The notes under the pieces were generated by a model. It searched no databases. It was not told the DNA's origin and was given only the letters and a program-made list of their open reading frames with translations. The position numbers and the translations under genes were made by a program. Source: Pilaira anomala (taxonomy: Eukaryota > Mucoromycota > Mucoromycetes > Mucorales > Mucoraceae). From it: a DNA stretch of 64,000 nt. Positions 22,542 through 33,870 of the stretch are shown here, one piece after another (position 1 is the first letter of the stretch; each line of letters starts with the position of its first letter). The DNA is taken from positions 806,001-870,000 of the forward strand of contig JAIXMQ010000002.1 in the NCBI GenBank assembly GCA_025716855.1, written 5' to 3'.

Positions 22542-23310
22542 ATGTCTGCCGATCCCGTATTAGAAGAGTTCCCCATTGAAATGATGGAGGATATTGACCA
22601 TGTTGCCAAAGAATGGATTCAAAAACAGTCAGATAAAGAAGTGGTAAAGGAAAAAGTGATTGATAAATTTCAGCTGTCAGAAAGTTAAATGGTATACATG
22701 TATTTTGTTAGAAACGTATTCGTGATGTCGGATCAAGTGTTTTACCCCTCAAAGTGAGTTCATATTTTTTTGGAGCATTGAACTTATAGTAACTGATAAG
22801 GAAAGTTTATAGATTAGTAACTGTGGTATTATTACCAACTTTGATAATAAAAGAGCCAGAGCTATTAATAGAGTTGAGCTCGATACCAATTGTGATTTAA
22901 GCAAGGTGCAACAGGTAAGAAAAGGGTTATTGCACAAGTAAGAAAAAAAAAAACTGATGGGTTAAATTGTATATTTAGATTATGGTTTCACCACCAATTC
23001 CTTACCCGCATAAAGCTAATTTTAACTATGTAAACGTAAGTGAAAAAGAAAACACGTTGCTGATCCTTTTTAGTAATATGATCTCTTTTTTTTTTGACAG
23101 TTGATTCTTGTGACAAGTCAACCAATCCCATTTTTAGCACCTTACCTTTATCAAACTAACTTAAAAGTAACACAACCCGAGAGAGAAGAGCAAGGGCGTA
23201 AATATGCTAGTAAAGAGATCAACTTGAAGAATGATTTAAGAGATTATTTATTGATAAATAAGAAAGGGGAGAGATCTCGTTTCACTATTCATGAATATCA
23301 TGATGTGTAA
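22542..23310 (+). CDS. Unrecognised 170-aa protein
   Basis: Five exons with agreeing phases: 22542-22643, 22712-22753, 22813-22914, 22979-23035 and 23101-23310. The N-terminus is acidic and amphipathic (EEFPIEMMEDIDHVAKEW). The middle is beta-rich (SNCGIITNFDNKRARAINRV), with SPPIPYPHKANFNYVNLILV before a charged C-terminus (EREEQGRKYASKEINLKND). Intron 1 must begin at GTAAAG (22644), because the unspliced frame hits a stop 38 nt later. No catalytic motif, signal peptide or membrane segment is seen. The small all-beta look with a helical N-terminus would suit a subunit of a larger complex, but this is a guess. Confidence 0.65.
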
Positions 23311-23470
23311 AAGATGACAAAATAAAAATCACCTCAGTTTTTTTTTTTTTTTTTTTTTTTTCATTTTACTGCTTATTACATTCGCCGCTTATAATTGTAA
23401 AAATTCAAACCATTTTATAATTTATTTGTGAGCGAGAATTTTTTTTTTCTATTCTTTTCTTTATTATAAA

Positions 23471-25019
23471 ATGCCACCTTCTATGATTACAAAGTACTCT
23501 GAAATTTCGTCTGTAGAATTGGTAAGTAAACTAGGCAGTTTTCTGTCTTAAAACTTAAAACTGACTTTTTTTTTGTTATTTTTTTTTAATAAAGGGAGTA
23601 CTCCAACGTCAATTTAAAAAGTCTCGTTTTGTTCAAAATGGCTCTAAATTGCAACCCAAAAAGTTGGCCATCTTTGATTTCGATTCAACCTTATTTTTTT
23701 CGCCTTTATTGAGTCCAACAATTTGGCACCCGGATCTCATAAAGCTAGCTACAGCAGAAAGTGTATATGGACCTGGCTGGTGGAGAGATATTCGTAGTCT
23801 GGATTTGGGACCTATTGAAGAATTGAAAAAGAATGCCTGGAAAGGATATTGGAATGAAAAGATAGTACAAGAAGCTCGTGATTGTATTGCAGACCCTGAT
23901 ACGATGACAGTTGTTTTAACTGGTAGACGGTACCATCCTTTCCATCTATTAGTACCTGATATGCTTGAATCGAAGGGTTTACAATTTGACTTGATTGGAC
24001 TTCGACCTGATCCTGAATCCGTTTCTGATAATCAATGGGAAGCTACTGGTAATAAAACACAACTCTCTTATAATCTTACAGGCTCGGTATTTAGATCCAC
24101 TATGCATTTCAAACTTTGCTTCATCTTAAATCTATTACACAACATACCCTCGATCAACAATGTAGTTATGTGGGATGATCGAATTCATCATGTGAAACGA
24201 TTTAGAGAGTATTTGAATAAGCTTAGATATTTAGGAGCAATCAATTCTGGTTCAGTTGTTTACGTACCAGGTATTAGACCCAAGTATAATCCTGAATGGG
24301 AAAAGAGAGTTATTAGTCATATCATCGAAACACATAACAAGGCTTTATTGGAACATGTAGGCGAAGGAAAAGTAAATGGTAAATGTGAACAAAGATTAGA
24401 ATGGAAACAGTCTGGTAAACCTGAGGATCCGTTAGACGCTGCTTCACATCATTTGTTGCAATTAAAATCTTTACCTGCACAAACTGTGGTCGCATTATCT
24501 AGCACCTCCATCGATGAACTTAAGAAATCTTACGGGCCAATTTATGAAAATCAGTTACAAGAAAATAAGAATGGGGAATGGTCAACGTATGGCGGTGAGG
24601 AACCTGTATACTTTGGAAATTATGTTTATATCTCTCAAAGTGTAATGCCAAAAGACATGATTCCTTTTGGTTCACTCGGTACTAAATTGAATATTACTAT
24701 TACCGATTATTCAATTTCCCCTCGATTACCATGTTTATTGTTACGAGTTCAATTAGATAGTAACTCACAAACAAAATATATCTTACCTTTATGGTATAAA
24801 CCCTCTGAATTTGTTGAAATACTCAGGTTAAAGGACATTAAATGGAGATCGATTAAAACCAGTGATTCTTCTCTAATTACTTCTGTTCATGGTGTAATTG
24901 ATTATGCATATCGCTTAGGTGTTTTGGAAACATCCCTTACTCATAAACGTTCTCACGAAGATGACAACGATAATAACAGTGATAACCATCTTACAAAAAG
25001 ACGTTATTCGCGTGATTAA
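23471..25019 (+). CDS. Swiss-Army-Knife RNA-repair-like HAD-domain protein
   Basis: Two exons (23471-23521 and 23595-25019) give 491 aa. Residues about 38-55 read KKLAIFDFDSTLFFSPLL, with the DxDST motif I of the haloacid-dehalogenase phosphohydrolase fold. Then follow WHPD..., GPGWWRDI and TVVLTGRRYHPF (motif II Thr), and NNVVMWDDRIHHVKRF (motif IV acidic pair). This arrangement, especially the GxGWW block, is that of the HAD_SAK_1 domain described in fungal proteins predicted to act in RNA repair. The C-terminal half has no obvious domain and ends in a basic, Asn/Asp-rich tail (KRSHEDDNDNNSDN). Substrate is unknown; the function is by family prediction only. Confidence 0.85.
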
Positions 25020-25181
25020 TATAAAAACAAATACCCTTTTATCCTCCATTTCTTCATTTATTATATTATAAATTATTGCATCCACAATTAGATAGCATTT
25101 TAAAGAAATAATTTTATTAATAAAAACAATATAATATTATGTATTACTTATTTCTTTTCTCTTTCTCTGCCGGAGAGAACT

Positions 25182-28100
25182 TCATGTTTGCTTATCATTA
25201 TTATTACTGTTATCTTGTGCTTCCGGCGCAACAATAGGTTCCAACTGTTCAGGCTCTGATTGTGGTTTTGGTTCAGCTTGTAATCTTTCAGACTTGGGTG
25301 GCTCTGGCTGAGGTTGTTCTGATTGTGTCTGTTGTTCAAGTTGGATTTGTTCAGGCTGTGATCTTTCAGGCTTGGGCTGTTCAGGTTTAGTTTGAACGGG
25401 TTTGTATTGTTCAGATTGTTGATGAACAGGTGCATCTAAAGAAGGCTTCTTTAAAATGCTTTGTTGTTGTTGTTGTTGGCTTCTTCGTAATCTATCTACT
25501 TCTCTTCTTAAAGCTTCATTCTCTCGAGCCAGTCTCTCACGTTCTTTGGATGAATTCACAAGTAATTGCTGTAAATGATCTACAGTTGTTGTGATATCTG
25601 CTGATAATGAGTAAGGAGGTATTGAAGTGGAAGGTACACTAGCTACAGGATTTAGGATAGGTGTTCTAAATAGATGTTAAAAATATATATTAATTCACGT
25701 AGTCCGTATCTTCCTATATCTTTTTTATGTATATACTTTACCTTTGATAGAATTCTTCGGTAGGTGGCACTGTTGGAGGTTTCTTTGTTTCTGATACAGT
25801 ACGACTACGCGTAATTCCTGGTGGATGTTGGGAATTATTACTATTGTACATGAGAGGCATAGTCGCTATTAAATCGTGCAACATATTCTTTTGAATTTCA
25901 GTTTGTTTCAATAAAGATTCCATATGAGAATACACCATTTGAGGCATAGAGGGATCCAAAATACGATGCGCTTGGCCTCTTGAAAGTGAACCACAGGGTG
26001 ATAAAACAGGTGAAGGAACTACGGTTGATTGTGGCGATTCTAAATGGTTGATAAACTCTTTACTACTATCACTTCCTCCCGTTAATTCAAACCTTCCTTT
26101 CTTACGACACTCAGGTGACATGGCAGCAGGTAATTCGCAGCAAGGTCCAACCGGATCGGGTTTTTCAATAGAGAATCTACTCACTTTATTTACAGAACTA
26201 TCTCTTGACAATGCTGAAGTATTAGAGTTTTCACGAGTCAATGGTAAACTTTGTAAGGGCGTTCCTGGCTCAATTGGTGTACCCAAAATGGAAGAAGGCG
26301 TAACAACTGCTGTATTCATATTACTATGTTTAACTTCAAATCTGGATTTGCGTTCTTGAAAACTATCCTGACTGGTTGCACGAGCCATGGGTGTGGATCT
26401 AAATTCGTTTAGTTGAGGTTTTTCTACATTGGTAGCTGATGTAGATGTACCATTCACACTTTGCTGTGATTCATCTACAGGTGTAACAGGACGTGTGGGT
26501 GTTTGATTGACACTAAAGCGACCCTTTTTAAACTCTCCTTCATGAGCTGCAGCAGCTGAGGAAGGTGTACTATTATTAGTATTAGGAGTTGTATTAATAT
26601 TGGTGGTATTTGTATTGGTAGTACAGATGCCTAGCCCAACGTCTGCTAAAGGTAGCTCAGTTGATAGCATAGCGGGTGAAGCAGCAGCAGCAGAAGAAGA
26701 AACAGCCTCAGAAGTGGAGGGAATCTGCGGTGAAGCCTGGGCAGAAGGTGTATTATCTTGAATAACAAATCGAGATTTCTTTGATAGTGGTGCACTTGAT
26801 AATAAAGGAGGGGCATAATTAATGGGCGTACTACCTTCACTTAAAGGACTCATGATAGGTGATGGACTTTCGACAACTGGCGACATAATAGATCTTACAC
26901 TGGATGGGTCTTTGATGACAGCTTCACCAAACGAGATATGCTTTTTTACAGGTGTGGATTCGCCAGATTCCATTGGAGATATATTGGTGCTCGCTGCAGA
27001 TTTGACATGTAGTGGTTTAGGACAGTCTTCGAATTGAACGACTGATTTTGAGCGTTCTAAGGGAACAGAAATTGTTTGAGGTGTGCTAGGAGCTTCTATT
27101 GGTACTTGCTGTGGATTGTTCAAAGTATTAATTACAATAGCTGGGTTTTCACTGACAGGTGTAGCAGCAGGAAGCTGTTCATTGTTAGATTGGGTATCAT
27201 CAAAGTCCCATTGTTCAGTATTTTCAATTGAGACATGCTTTTGAGGAACCTTTCTGTGAGGTCGCTTATTTAAAGGAAGTACGTGAGCTAATACAGATTT
27301 AACTAAATAGTCTCTCTTTTTAGCTTGTTTAAAGAAAGGATGTAATATTAACTTTTCCGCAGAAGGACGCTTGCCCGGTTCTTTTTGAAGACAAAGATCG
27401 ATCATATCTTTAAAGCTCTTTGAGAATTTGTGTTTAGTATTTTCGCGATCCAAAGTTGGAGGGGCATTTGAAAGAGTCATCATTAACACCTTCATGGGAG
27501 GAAATTTAGCGAATGGAGCATGACCTGTCGCCAATTCAAGTGAGGTGATACCAAAACTCCATATATCGGCCTTATAATCGTACCCAGCTTGTTCCATGAC
27601 CTCAGGAGCCATCCAGCATGGAGTACCCACAAAAGTTTTACGTAAATCACCATTTTCAGCTAATGAGCTAGAGACGCCGAAATCCGCTAAAAGTACAGTA
27701 CCTTGTTGATCCATTAAAAGGTTACCTGCTTTTACATCACGATGAATATGCCCATTTTTATGAAGATATATTAAACCTTCCAATGCTTGTCGAAGAATGG
27801 TGGCGATTGAAATCTCATCAAATCCGTCAGGAAAGCTACTTTTCATAATATCTAAACAAGACCCAGCTGCTAAATACGGTGTGACAATGTATAATTTAGA
27901 TCCATTCACAAATGATCCATAAACTCGTAACACGTTAGGGTGTTTGGATAAAGCCATTAATGCTGTTTCACGCTAGAAAGATAAATACAATTGATTTTGG
28001 TAAAATAAATAAAAAGCTTAACTGAAAAAAAAAAAAACGTGTCAAATAAATACCCTAAGTTCATCAATTTGATTACGTTCAAACATGTCTAAATCAATCA

Positions 28101-28558
28101 TTTTAATCGCAACTCTTTTCTTTAGTGGTTTATAGATCGCTTCATATACAACAGCAGAAGATCCATAACCTAATAGTAGTAACAAATATGCTTTTTAAAA
28201 AACAATGTCAAATTGGTTTTAAAATAGAGAAATTACCAATTGGATTGCCAATATCGAAATCATCATATTTGTTTGCCCAGTTTGATTCTGATGGACAAGA
28301 AGGGTTTGTATTTTGTTGTGTAACGGGGGAATAAGGATAGGGTTCAGTTTCTGAATGTTGGAGAGTCGGTAATCTAACATGAAGACCTTCCGATAAACTC
28401 ATTGAGCGTTTAAACTGACTCTGTTTTGTGGTTGTACTATTCGTAGGAGACTGTGTAGGTGAATTTTGTCCGGACATTGCTCTAATAACACTACTTGATC
28501 TCGGTCTTTCTTGTACGGAACTATTGTAAATAGCTGGAGAAGTTGGGTTTTGACTCAT
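25182..28558 (-). CDS. STE20-family kinase, SPAK/OSR1 (GCK-VI) type
   Basis: Four exons (28237-28558, 28054-28169, 25742-27972, 25182-25665) give 1050 aa. A Ser/Pro-rich N-terminus precedes the kinase domain (about residues 103-370). This has a glycine loop IGYGSSAVVYEA, VAIK lysine, HIHRDVKAGN catalytic loop, ADFGVSSS, and GDLRKTFVGTPCWMAPEVME activation segment, the last being diagnostic for SPAK/OSR1/FRAY. Also typical is KADIWSFGITSLELATG. After the kinase come about 550 disordered Ser/Thr/Pro-rich residues with several near-repeats (KKGRFSVNQT, KKSRFVIQDN, RKSRFEVKHS, KVSRFSIEKP, KKGRFELTGG). A coiled coil (SSKERERLARENEALRREVD) and a Gln/Pro/Glu-rich tail end the protein. I see no CCT/PF2 docking domain, unlike animal SPAK. 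Confidence 0.93.
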
Positions 28559-29649
28559 TCGAATAAAAGAAAAAAGAATAGAGAAAAAAACTATCGAGGG
28601 AAATTGTGTTTTTTTTTTTTTTTTTTTTTTTGAACCGCCCAAAAGTTCATCCGACCAAGAAAAAAAAAACTGAGTGATATCACATCCCCAACACAAAACC
28701 CAATTGAGAAGAATCTGTATTTCACAGGCATATAAATTTATTATTTAATTATTAATGCTTCGTTTTTATGTGTGTAGCCAAAAACAAATATAGAATCTAC
28801 TCAAGTAATACAAGAAAAATTGTTAAAAATAAATAGTTTTTTTTTTTAAAAATATTTAAATGCCTGTAAGTCATTCCATTTGTTTTTGTTTTTGTCATTT
28901 TCGTTTTAGTAATACTCTTAAACCATGATGCTAAAACTGTTTCATTTTTGCTCAATTTACGTTTCAATTGATCATTAAAAGAATAGAGGCTTATTCATGT
29001 GACCACCTTTAATGCAAAATGACAAGGACCAAAGTCTGAATCAATACTTTATTTTTTGCCATTGACAGTAAAACTGGATATTTCTAAACTTTGTAGCATC
29101 TTTAATTTTTAATTGAATAATTTTTTTTCGGACGGAATTGTTTGTTTGTACACTTTTTGATGTTTTCATTTTTCTGATTTTGATCTTCTACTAGCTAATA
29201 GCTTCTTTTTTTTTTGGGACCACCAAATGTCAAAAAAAAAAAAATTTATGGTGATGATGGAACTCCGAAAATGATCCAAGTCGATTTCATTTCTAGCCTT
29301 ATAAATCAAAGGTTTGATACAAAACAAAGGAGTCCGGACTTTTCATGATATGAATTCATAAACATTTCAAGTTCAATTGATAACAGAAAAAGGTCTATGT
29401 AAAGGCGTTTGTTAATGATTCATTATTAACTGTCATATCAATTGTTTAGCGACTCAATTGAATCAACAATATTAAGAAGCCAATTATCTCTATAACATGA
29501 ACCAATTTGAGCATATGCAACTAAGAAATATAAGCCTGTAGGCGTAATAAGCCCATCATATCTAATTAATAGTCTGATTTTTGAAGTTTTAATAAGTAAA
29601 CGGTTTATAAGGAAACTTTTTTTTCCCACATATTTCAGCGGCAACCACA
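28559..29649. other. Gene-poor AT-rich region
   Basis: About 1.1 kb with poly-A/T tracts (for example 28610-28632). A minus-strand frame at 29438-29650 contains RLLIRYDGLITPTGLYFLVA, which looks coding-like but has no start context or partners and joins into the repeat; possibly a fragment captured by it. Confidence 0.4.
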
Positions 29650-30555
29650 AAGATAGACTTATTTTTGAGAAGCGAAGAAAAGTTCAGAAGAATATAAATT
29701 GTCTTACACAAAAAAAGAAAAAAAGAGAATGGGGCTATATATTCTAATAGATGATTTTTATTTAATTTAAAAAAATACACGAAGTAAAAATGTGTAAGTA
29801 CCAGGACCAAGATCTACAAAAAAAAAAAAAAAAAAAAAAGAAAAAAAGTTCAGAGATGCGCTAGCTTACTTCCCACTAAAGAAAGAGTTTCCAGAGCTTA
29901 CCACGTGGAGGTCCATCTTAATGCAGCTCCATCTTTTTCAGTAAAAGAGGATTCACTACTGGTTTATTGGAATTACATTCATCCAGAAAACGGACCCACG
30001 CGAGAGGCAGGTCAATCTCTTTGCCACCAACTAAGAAACGAGGAACCCAATGTCAATCTTTAAGCAGTTACACAGCATCCCAAGTACTGAAATCACTCAA
30101 GTACTAATGTGCAATGGGACACCGATACACCGCTAAGACCACCTACTCTCGTAGGTTCCGCAAAACGTGAAAGTTAAACATACACACGACAGTCTAACCT
30201 TCTGCAACATCTGCTTATGGAGTGATTTTACCCGCTAATACCGTACTAACCCGAACGTCGCTAATCATTGGGAGGATCAATGCCAAGTTCAAGCTGCTCA
30301 GTTCCTTCCCCCTAAGAATCACCTTAGGGACTCAAAACACTTGTGCCTTGAGTGAATAAAAGCTAAGATCCAAGTGGTGTGGGCACATACCTTCAGTAAC
30401 AGCGGCACTAGAATCACCTAGTGGGTATACTCAGTATACGCGCGTCTGACAAAGAGATAAAAAGAGGGGGTGTGTATAATAAAAATAAGAAGAGTAGGTT
30501 TTTTTTTTTTAAAAAAAAAAAAAGATAAGGAAAGAAAGAGATTTTTTTTTGTTTG
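29650..30555. repeat. Dispersed repeat, copy 2
   Basis: Same orientation and same order of blocks as copy 1 near the window start. The core 29850-30450 aligns base by base with many substitutions and a few small indels. The hairpins are kept: 30310-30329, whose stem has one T-A to C-G compensatory change against copy 1, and 30406-30423, identical. The 108-codon ORF of copy 1 is not kept. The CAAGAC run is reduced to one or two units. It ends near the TGTTTGTTTGTTTG run. Confidence 0.75.
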
Positions 30556-31231
30556 TTTGTTTGTTTGCAAAATGACAATTTCATATTGGACGTAAATACA
30601 AAAAACGCTTATTTAAATTAAATGTTTATATTTGTTGATTTTCTGTAAAATCTGTCGCGAATACGTATTCTCGTTTGATAATGACAGGATTAGCGATACA
30701 ACGGATAGAGGGCGAAGATTAGCATTACTATGATACCAGTACAATCCAACACAAGGTATATAGGTAACTTGTATCCAGATTATTACCAGTAAATAACCAT
30801 CTCTTATTTTCTATTAATATAAATTAATTATTTATTTTGCTTTATTTTCAATCTTGTTTGATTATTTGATCTTGGTTCTCTACCATTGATCTTATTTACG
30901 TCAATTTTATAAGCATTTGAATATAGAGTATCTCCTTCAGTTCAAGATATCGATAATATAAGATATATATAAAAGTTGACAACTGTACAGTCTGGTCCTC
31001 ACATTTTTCCGAACCTCTTTATTATTTGTAACTATCTCTATATCTTACATATAATAACCACTTCCCCAACCATACACTAAGTTTATCCAAGATGTATCAA
31101 TATTTAAGTTCATTTTGGATTATTAAAATATATTATCATAAAAACACCAATCATGCAAAAATAGAAAAAAAAAGCGCAATTATAAAAGCGATGATGAGGG
31201 TGCAAATGTGTAACATTTAAAAAAAAAAGAT
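30556..31231. other. Intergenic, nothing recognised
   Basis: AT-rich DNA between the repeat and the seven-TM gene. A 12-base match to the U6 snRNA core (GAAGATTAGCAT at 30714-30725) stands alone and is taken as chance. Confidence 0.45.
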
Positions 31232-32011
31232 TTATTGTATTTCTGATGTTGGTAACTTTTCATAGTTTTCATAAATGACACCTTCTGTTAACTTGATGAT
31301 AATTATAATGAATAATGTTAAAGAAATCAACATGAATTTGACACCGGCATTAAATAATAAAATCAAAGATATAATTACAGTGAAGAATGAGATGATAAAT
31401 AATTTATGTTTCTTCTTCTCGGGCTTTTGTTGTATAATAAATGTAATGCAGATAAACAAAAATATAGAAACACCTTCTCCTGCAATACTGAAGTTCACCA
31501 AAGTAGAGTATAAAGTTGGACTTTCTATACGATAATGCATGAGTGTCATTAAGGAGGAGCAAATGTAGGCTGTTAAATAAGAAAAATCCGCGTAACCGTT
31601 GTTAAATAACTTCTTCATGAAAATAATCCCACAGATTGTGACAGGAAAGTTGAAGAAAAATGTGATTTCCATTGTTGTAAACATATATTGTTGATACAAG
31701 TATTTTGGTTCAAAATAATCCACAGGTCGATAAATATTATCCATAAAATGAAAATTATGAATGATAACATGTATAATGTAAAAAACAAAAATAATAGTAG
31801 AGTTTCGGTCGCTCCTTTTAATAAATCTGCATTTTATAGTCTTCTTTTCGCTCTTAAATGATAAATAGTTTGTAGTAGTAAGAGTAATGTTTAAAAGCAT
31901 TAATAAGGATGTTCCAAAAATGAATAATAATCTAAAAAAATCATATTGCTCTTCAGGGCCTTCGTGAATCAATATAGGTTTACCAAGCGTAGATAACCCG
32001 TATTCAATCAT
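31232..32011 (-). CDS. Orphan polytopic membrane protein, about seven TM helices
   Basis: Single-exon ORF of 259 aa, remarkable here because most neighbours are intron-rich. Hydrophobic segments lie at roughly residues 26-46, 72-90, 110-133, 143-162, 170-193, 202-222 and 226-244. Between TM2 and TM3 there is a conserved-looking loop HNFHFMDNIYRPVDYFEP with His/Asp/Asn residues that could sit at an active or metal site. A short basic loop (KSEKKTIKCRFIKRSDR) after TM1 and KPEKKKHK before TM6 fit cytosolic sides. No signal peptide is needed. I do not recognise the family. A poly-A run (32050-32071) lies just upstream of the start. Confidence 0.7.
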   Translation of the reverse strand: MIEYGLSTLGKPILIHEGPEEQYDFFRLLFIFGTSLLMLLNITLTTTNYLSFKSEKKTIKCRFIKRSDRNSTIIFVFYIIHVIIHNFHFMDNIYRPVDYFEPKYLYQQYMFTTMEITFFFNFPVTICGIIFMKKLFNNGYADFSYLTAYICSSLMTLMHYRIESPTLYSTLVNFSIAGEGVSIFLFICITFIIQQKPEKKKHKLFIISFFTVIISLILLFNAGVKFMLISLTLFIIIIIKLTEGVIYENYEKLPTSEIQ

Positions 32012-32048
32012 TTTTAAATATTTTGATCTCTGACAAAAAAAGGAAAGA

Positions 32049-32079
<31 letters not shown>

Positions 32080-32554
32080 TAGTATTTTTATATTTTGAAA
32101 ATTTGACAATTAGTCATTATCAACATACATGATGTTTGTTACACATTATGTAGTTTTGTGGAATTTTTTATGTGATTAGTGTTATTATTTCCCACATAGA
32201 TCATGCAATAAACTCATAATGATGGTAGAAGAGAGCTACATGACAGCTAGCACACTATGTATGTTAATTCTCTCGTAACGACGTACACGTTGTATGGACT
32301 AAGGACAGGTTCTAGGTTTTACATTTTATTCAAAAGATCCCCAATATCTGTTAATAGCAGGAAGTGCATTTTCCCCAAGGTTTGTGTTGGATACAAAGTT
32401 TAGCAATAATTGTATTTCGGTTAAACCATTCGTGTAAACACAGTCCGTTGTTTCCAAAAAAATTTATGTTGGAAACAGCAGTAGTTTTTTTTTTTTTTTA
32501 AGTGTCCGGATGAAACAGTCCCGGACTAGAAGAAATTTTTTTCACTGAAATGTT
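32012..32554. other. Intergenic between divergent genes
   Basis: Left part is the promoter side of the seven-TM gene, with long A runs; right part is the promoter side of RPS4. No other gene was recognised. Confidence 0.5.
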
Positions 32555-32560
32555 TATAAA
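32555..32560 (+). promoter_or_regulatory. TATA box of RPS4
   Basis: TATAAA (in TGTTTATAAAAG) 63 bp upstream of the RPS4 ATG, followed by a pyrimidine-rich stretch (CTTTCCTTTTTTC) suitable for a ribosomal-protein transcription start. Confidence 0.55.
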
Positions 32561-32622
32561 AGTCAACCAATATAGGATGAATTAAGTTGAATCTTTCCTT
32601 TTTTCTATATCAATTAATTAAT

Positions 32623-33870
32623 ATGGTAAGTTGTATATTTTGGGACATCCATCCATCTATCATAAAATATTAACCTTATTATCTTTATTAGGGTCGTGGT
32701 CCTAAGAAGCACATGAAGCGTCTCGCAGCTCCCAAGCACTGGATGCTTGACAAACTTTTGGGTAAGCAATCTACTATTCAATTAATATGATATGAAAAAA
32801 AAAAGTGTTTCTTTTCTTTTTTTTTGAAAATTTTGGGGATGACAAAAACAAAAAACAAAAGTCAAGCTCAACAATCCGATGTACCCTGACGAGCTTTTTA
32901 ATTTACTGATAAAATTTTCAAAAAAAAGAAAAGAAAAAAAAATCATTTCATATCATATATAATTACTATATATTTTACATTTTTATTAATTTATCTTTTT
33001 TTTTTCAGGTGCTTATGCTCCTAAGCCTAGCTCCGGTCCCCACAAGACTCGTGAATGTCTTCCTTTAGTCGTTTTCATTCGTAACAGATTGAAGTATGCC
33101 CTTAACGGTCGTGAGACCCAATCTATCTTGATGCAACGTTTGGTCAAGGTTGATGGTAAGGTTCGTACCGACTCTACCTTCCCTGCTGGTTTCATGGGTA
33201 AGTTGTTTTTTTAATTTTTATTTTGGGGTTGTGTGTGTATGAGAGAGAGAGAGGGTTTTTGTGTGTGTATGATCGTGTGTTCTCACAGCTTAAGCTTTGA
33301 CGAATCCCGGATGCCTTTCTTTTTCCTTTCTTTAAATTGAATATAACAGATGTTATTTCTATTGAAAAGACTGGTGAGAACTTCCGTCTCGTCTATGACA
33401 TTAAAGGTCGCTTTGCTGTTCACCGTATCACTGATGAGGAGGCCAAATACAAACTTTGTAAGGTCAAGAAGGTCCTCGTCGGTTCCAAGGGTATCCCATA
33501 TATTACCACTCATGATGGTCGTACTATCCGTTATCCCGATCCTTTGATCAAGGTCAATGATACTATTCGTTTCAACCTTGAAGAGAACAAGATCGTCGAT
33601 TTCGTCAAGTTCGAAGTTGGTAATGTCGTCATGATCACTGGTGGTCGTAATATTGGTCGTGTTGGTCAACTTGTTCACCGTGAACGTCACATTGGTGGTT
33701 TCGAAATTGTTCATGTTAAGGATTCTCTTGATCGTGTCTTCGCTACTCGTATCTCCAACGTTTTCACCATCGGTCAAGGTACTAAGCCTTGGATCTCTCT
33801 CCCCAAGGGTAAGGGTATCAAGCTTTCTATTACTGAAGAACGTGATCGTCGTAGAGCCGCTGCCAACTAA
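32623..33870 (+). CDS. RPS4: 40S ribosomal protein S4 (eS4)
   Basis: Four exons: 32623-32625 (only the ATG), 32692-32761, 33009-33197 and 33350-33870; 260 aa. The protein starts [20 protein letters not shown] and carries [12 protein letters not shown], the S4 RNA-binding region ([15 protein letters not shown]), and the KOW-like GGRNIGRVG motif. The C-terminus is [15 protein letters not shown]...RRRAAAN. eS4 is an early-binding protein of the small subunit near the 5' domain of 18S rRNA. Intron 2 hosts a C/D snoRNA. Exon codons are enriched in C-ending forms compared with neighbours, as expected for a highly expressed gene. Confidence 0.98.
32831..32915 (+). ncRNA. Intronic C/D box snoRNA with two rRNA guide regions
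   Basis: Lies in RPS4 intron 2. Box C is GGGATGA (32836-32842, one mismatch to RUGAUGA) and box D is CTGA (32906-32909). Upstream of box D, CGAGCTTTTTAA is complementary to the universal 18S rRNA sequence UUAAAAAGCUCG. Further upstream, AGTCAAGCTCAACA is complementary to 25S rRNA UGUUGAGCUUGACU, and ends three bases before CCGA, a plausible D' box. Both rRNA sites are known 2'-O-methylation neighbourhoods (yeast 18S Am619; 25S Um2417/Um2421). The element is closed by a long terminal stem: GAAAATTTT pairs with AAAATTTTC, and complementarity continues outward on both sides (ATATGATATGAAA at 32785-32797 with TTTCATATCATAT at 32946-32958). rRNA sequences are recalled, not looked up. Confidence 0.8.

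Noticed and set aside
22644..22688. Unspliced end (VKEKVIDKFQLSES) of the first exon of the 170-aa protein
   Set aside because: It would end the protein at 48 residues; splicing at GTAAAG joins in phase to four further exons.
30714..30725. 12-base match to the conserved U6 snRNA core
   Set aside because: No surrounding U6 sequence, 5' stem-loop or terminator is present; taken as chance.
33283..33777. 164-codon ORF antisense to RPS4
   Set aside because: Shadow of the RPS4 coding exon; low-complexity Asp/Thr/Asn composition.
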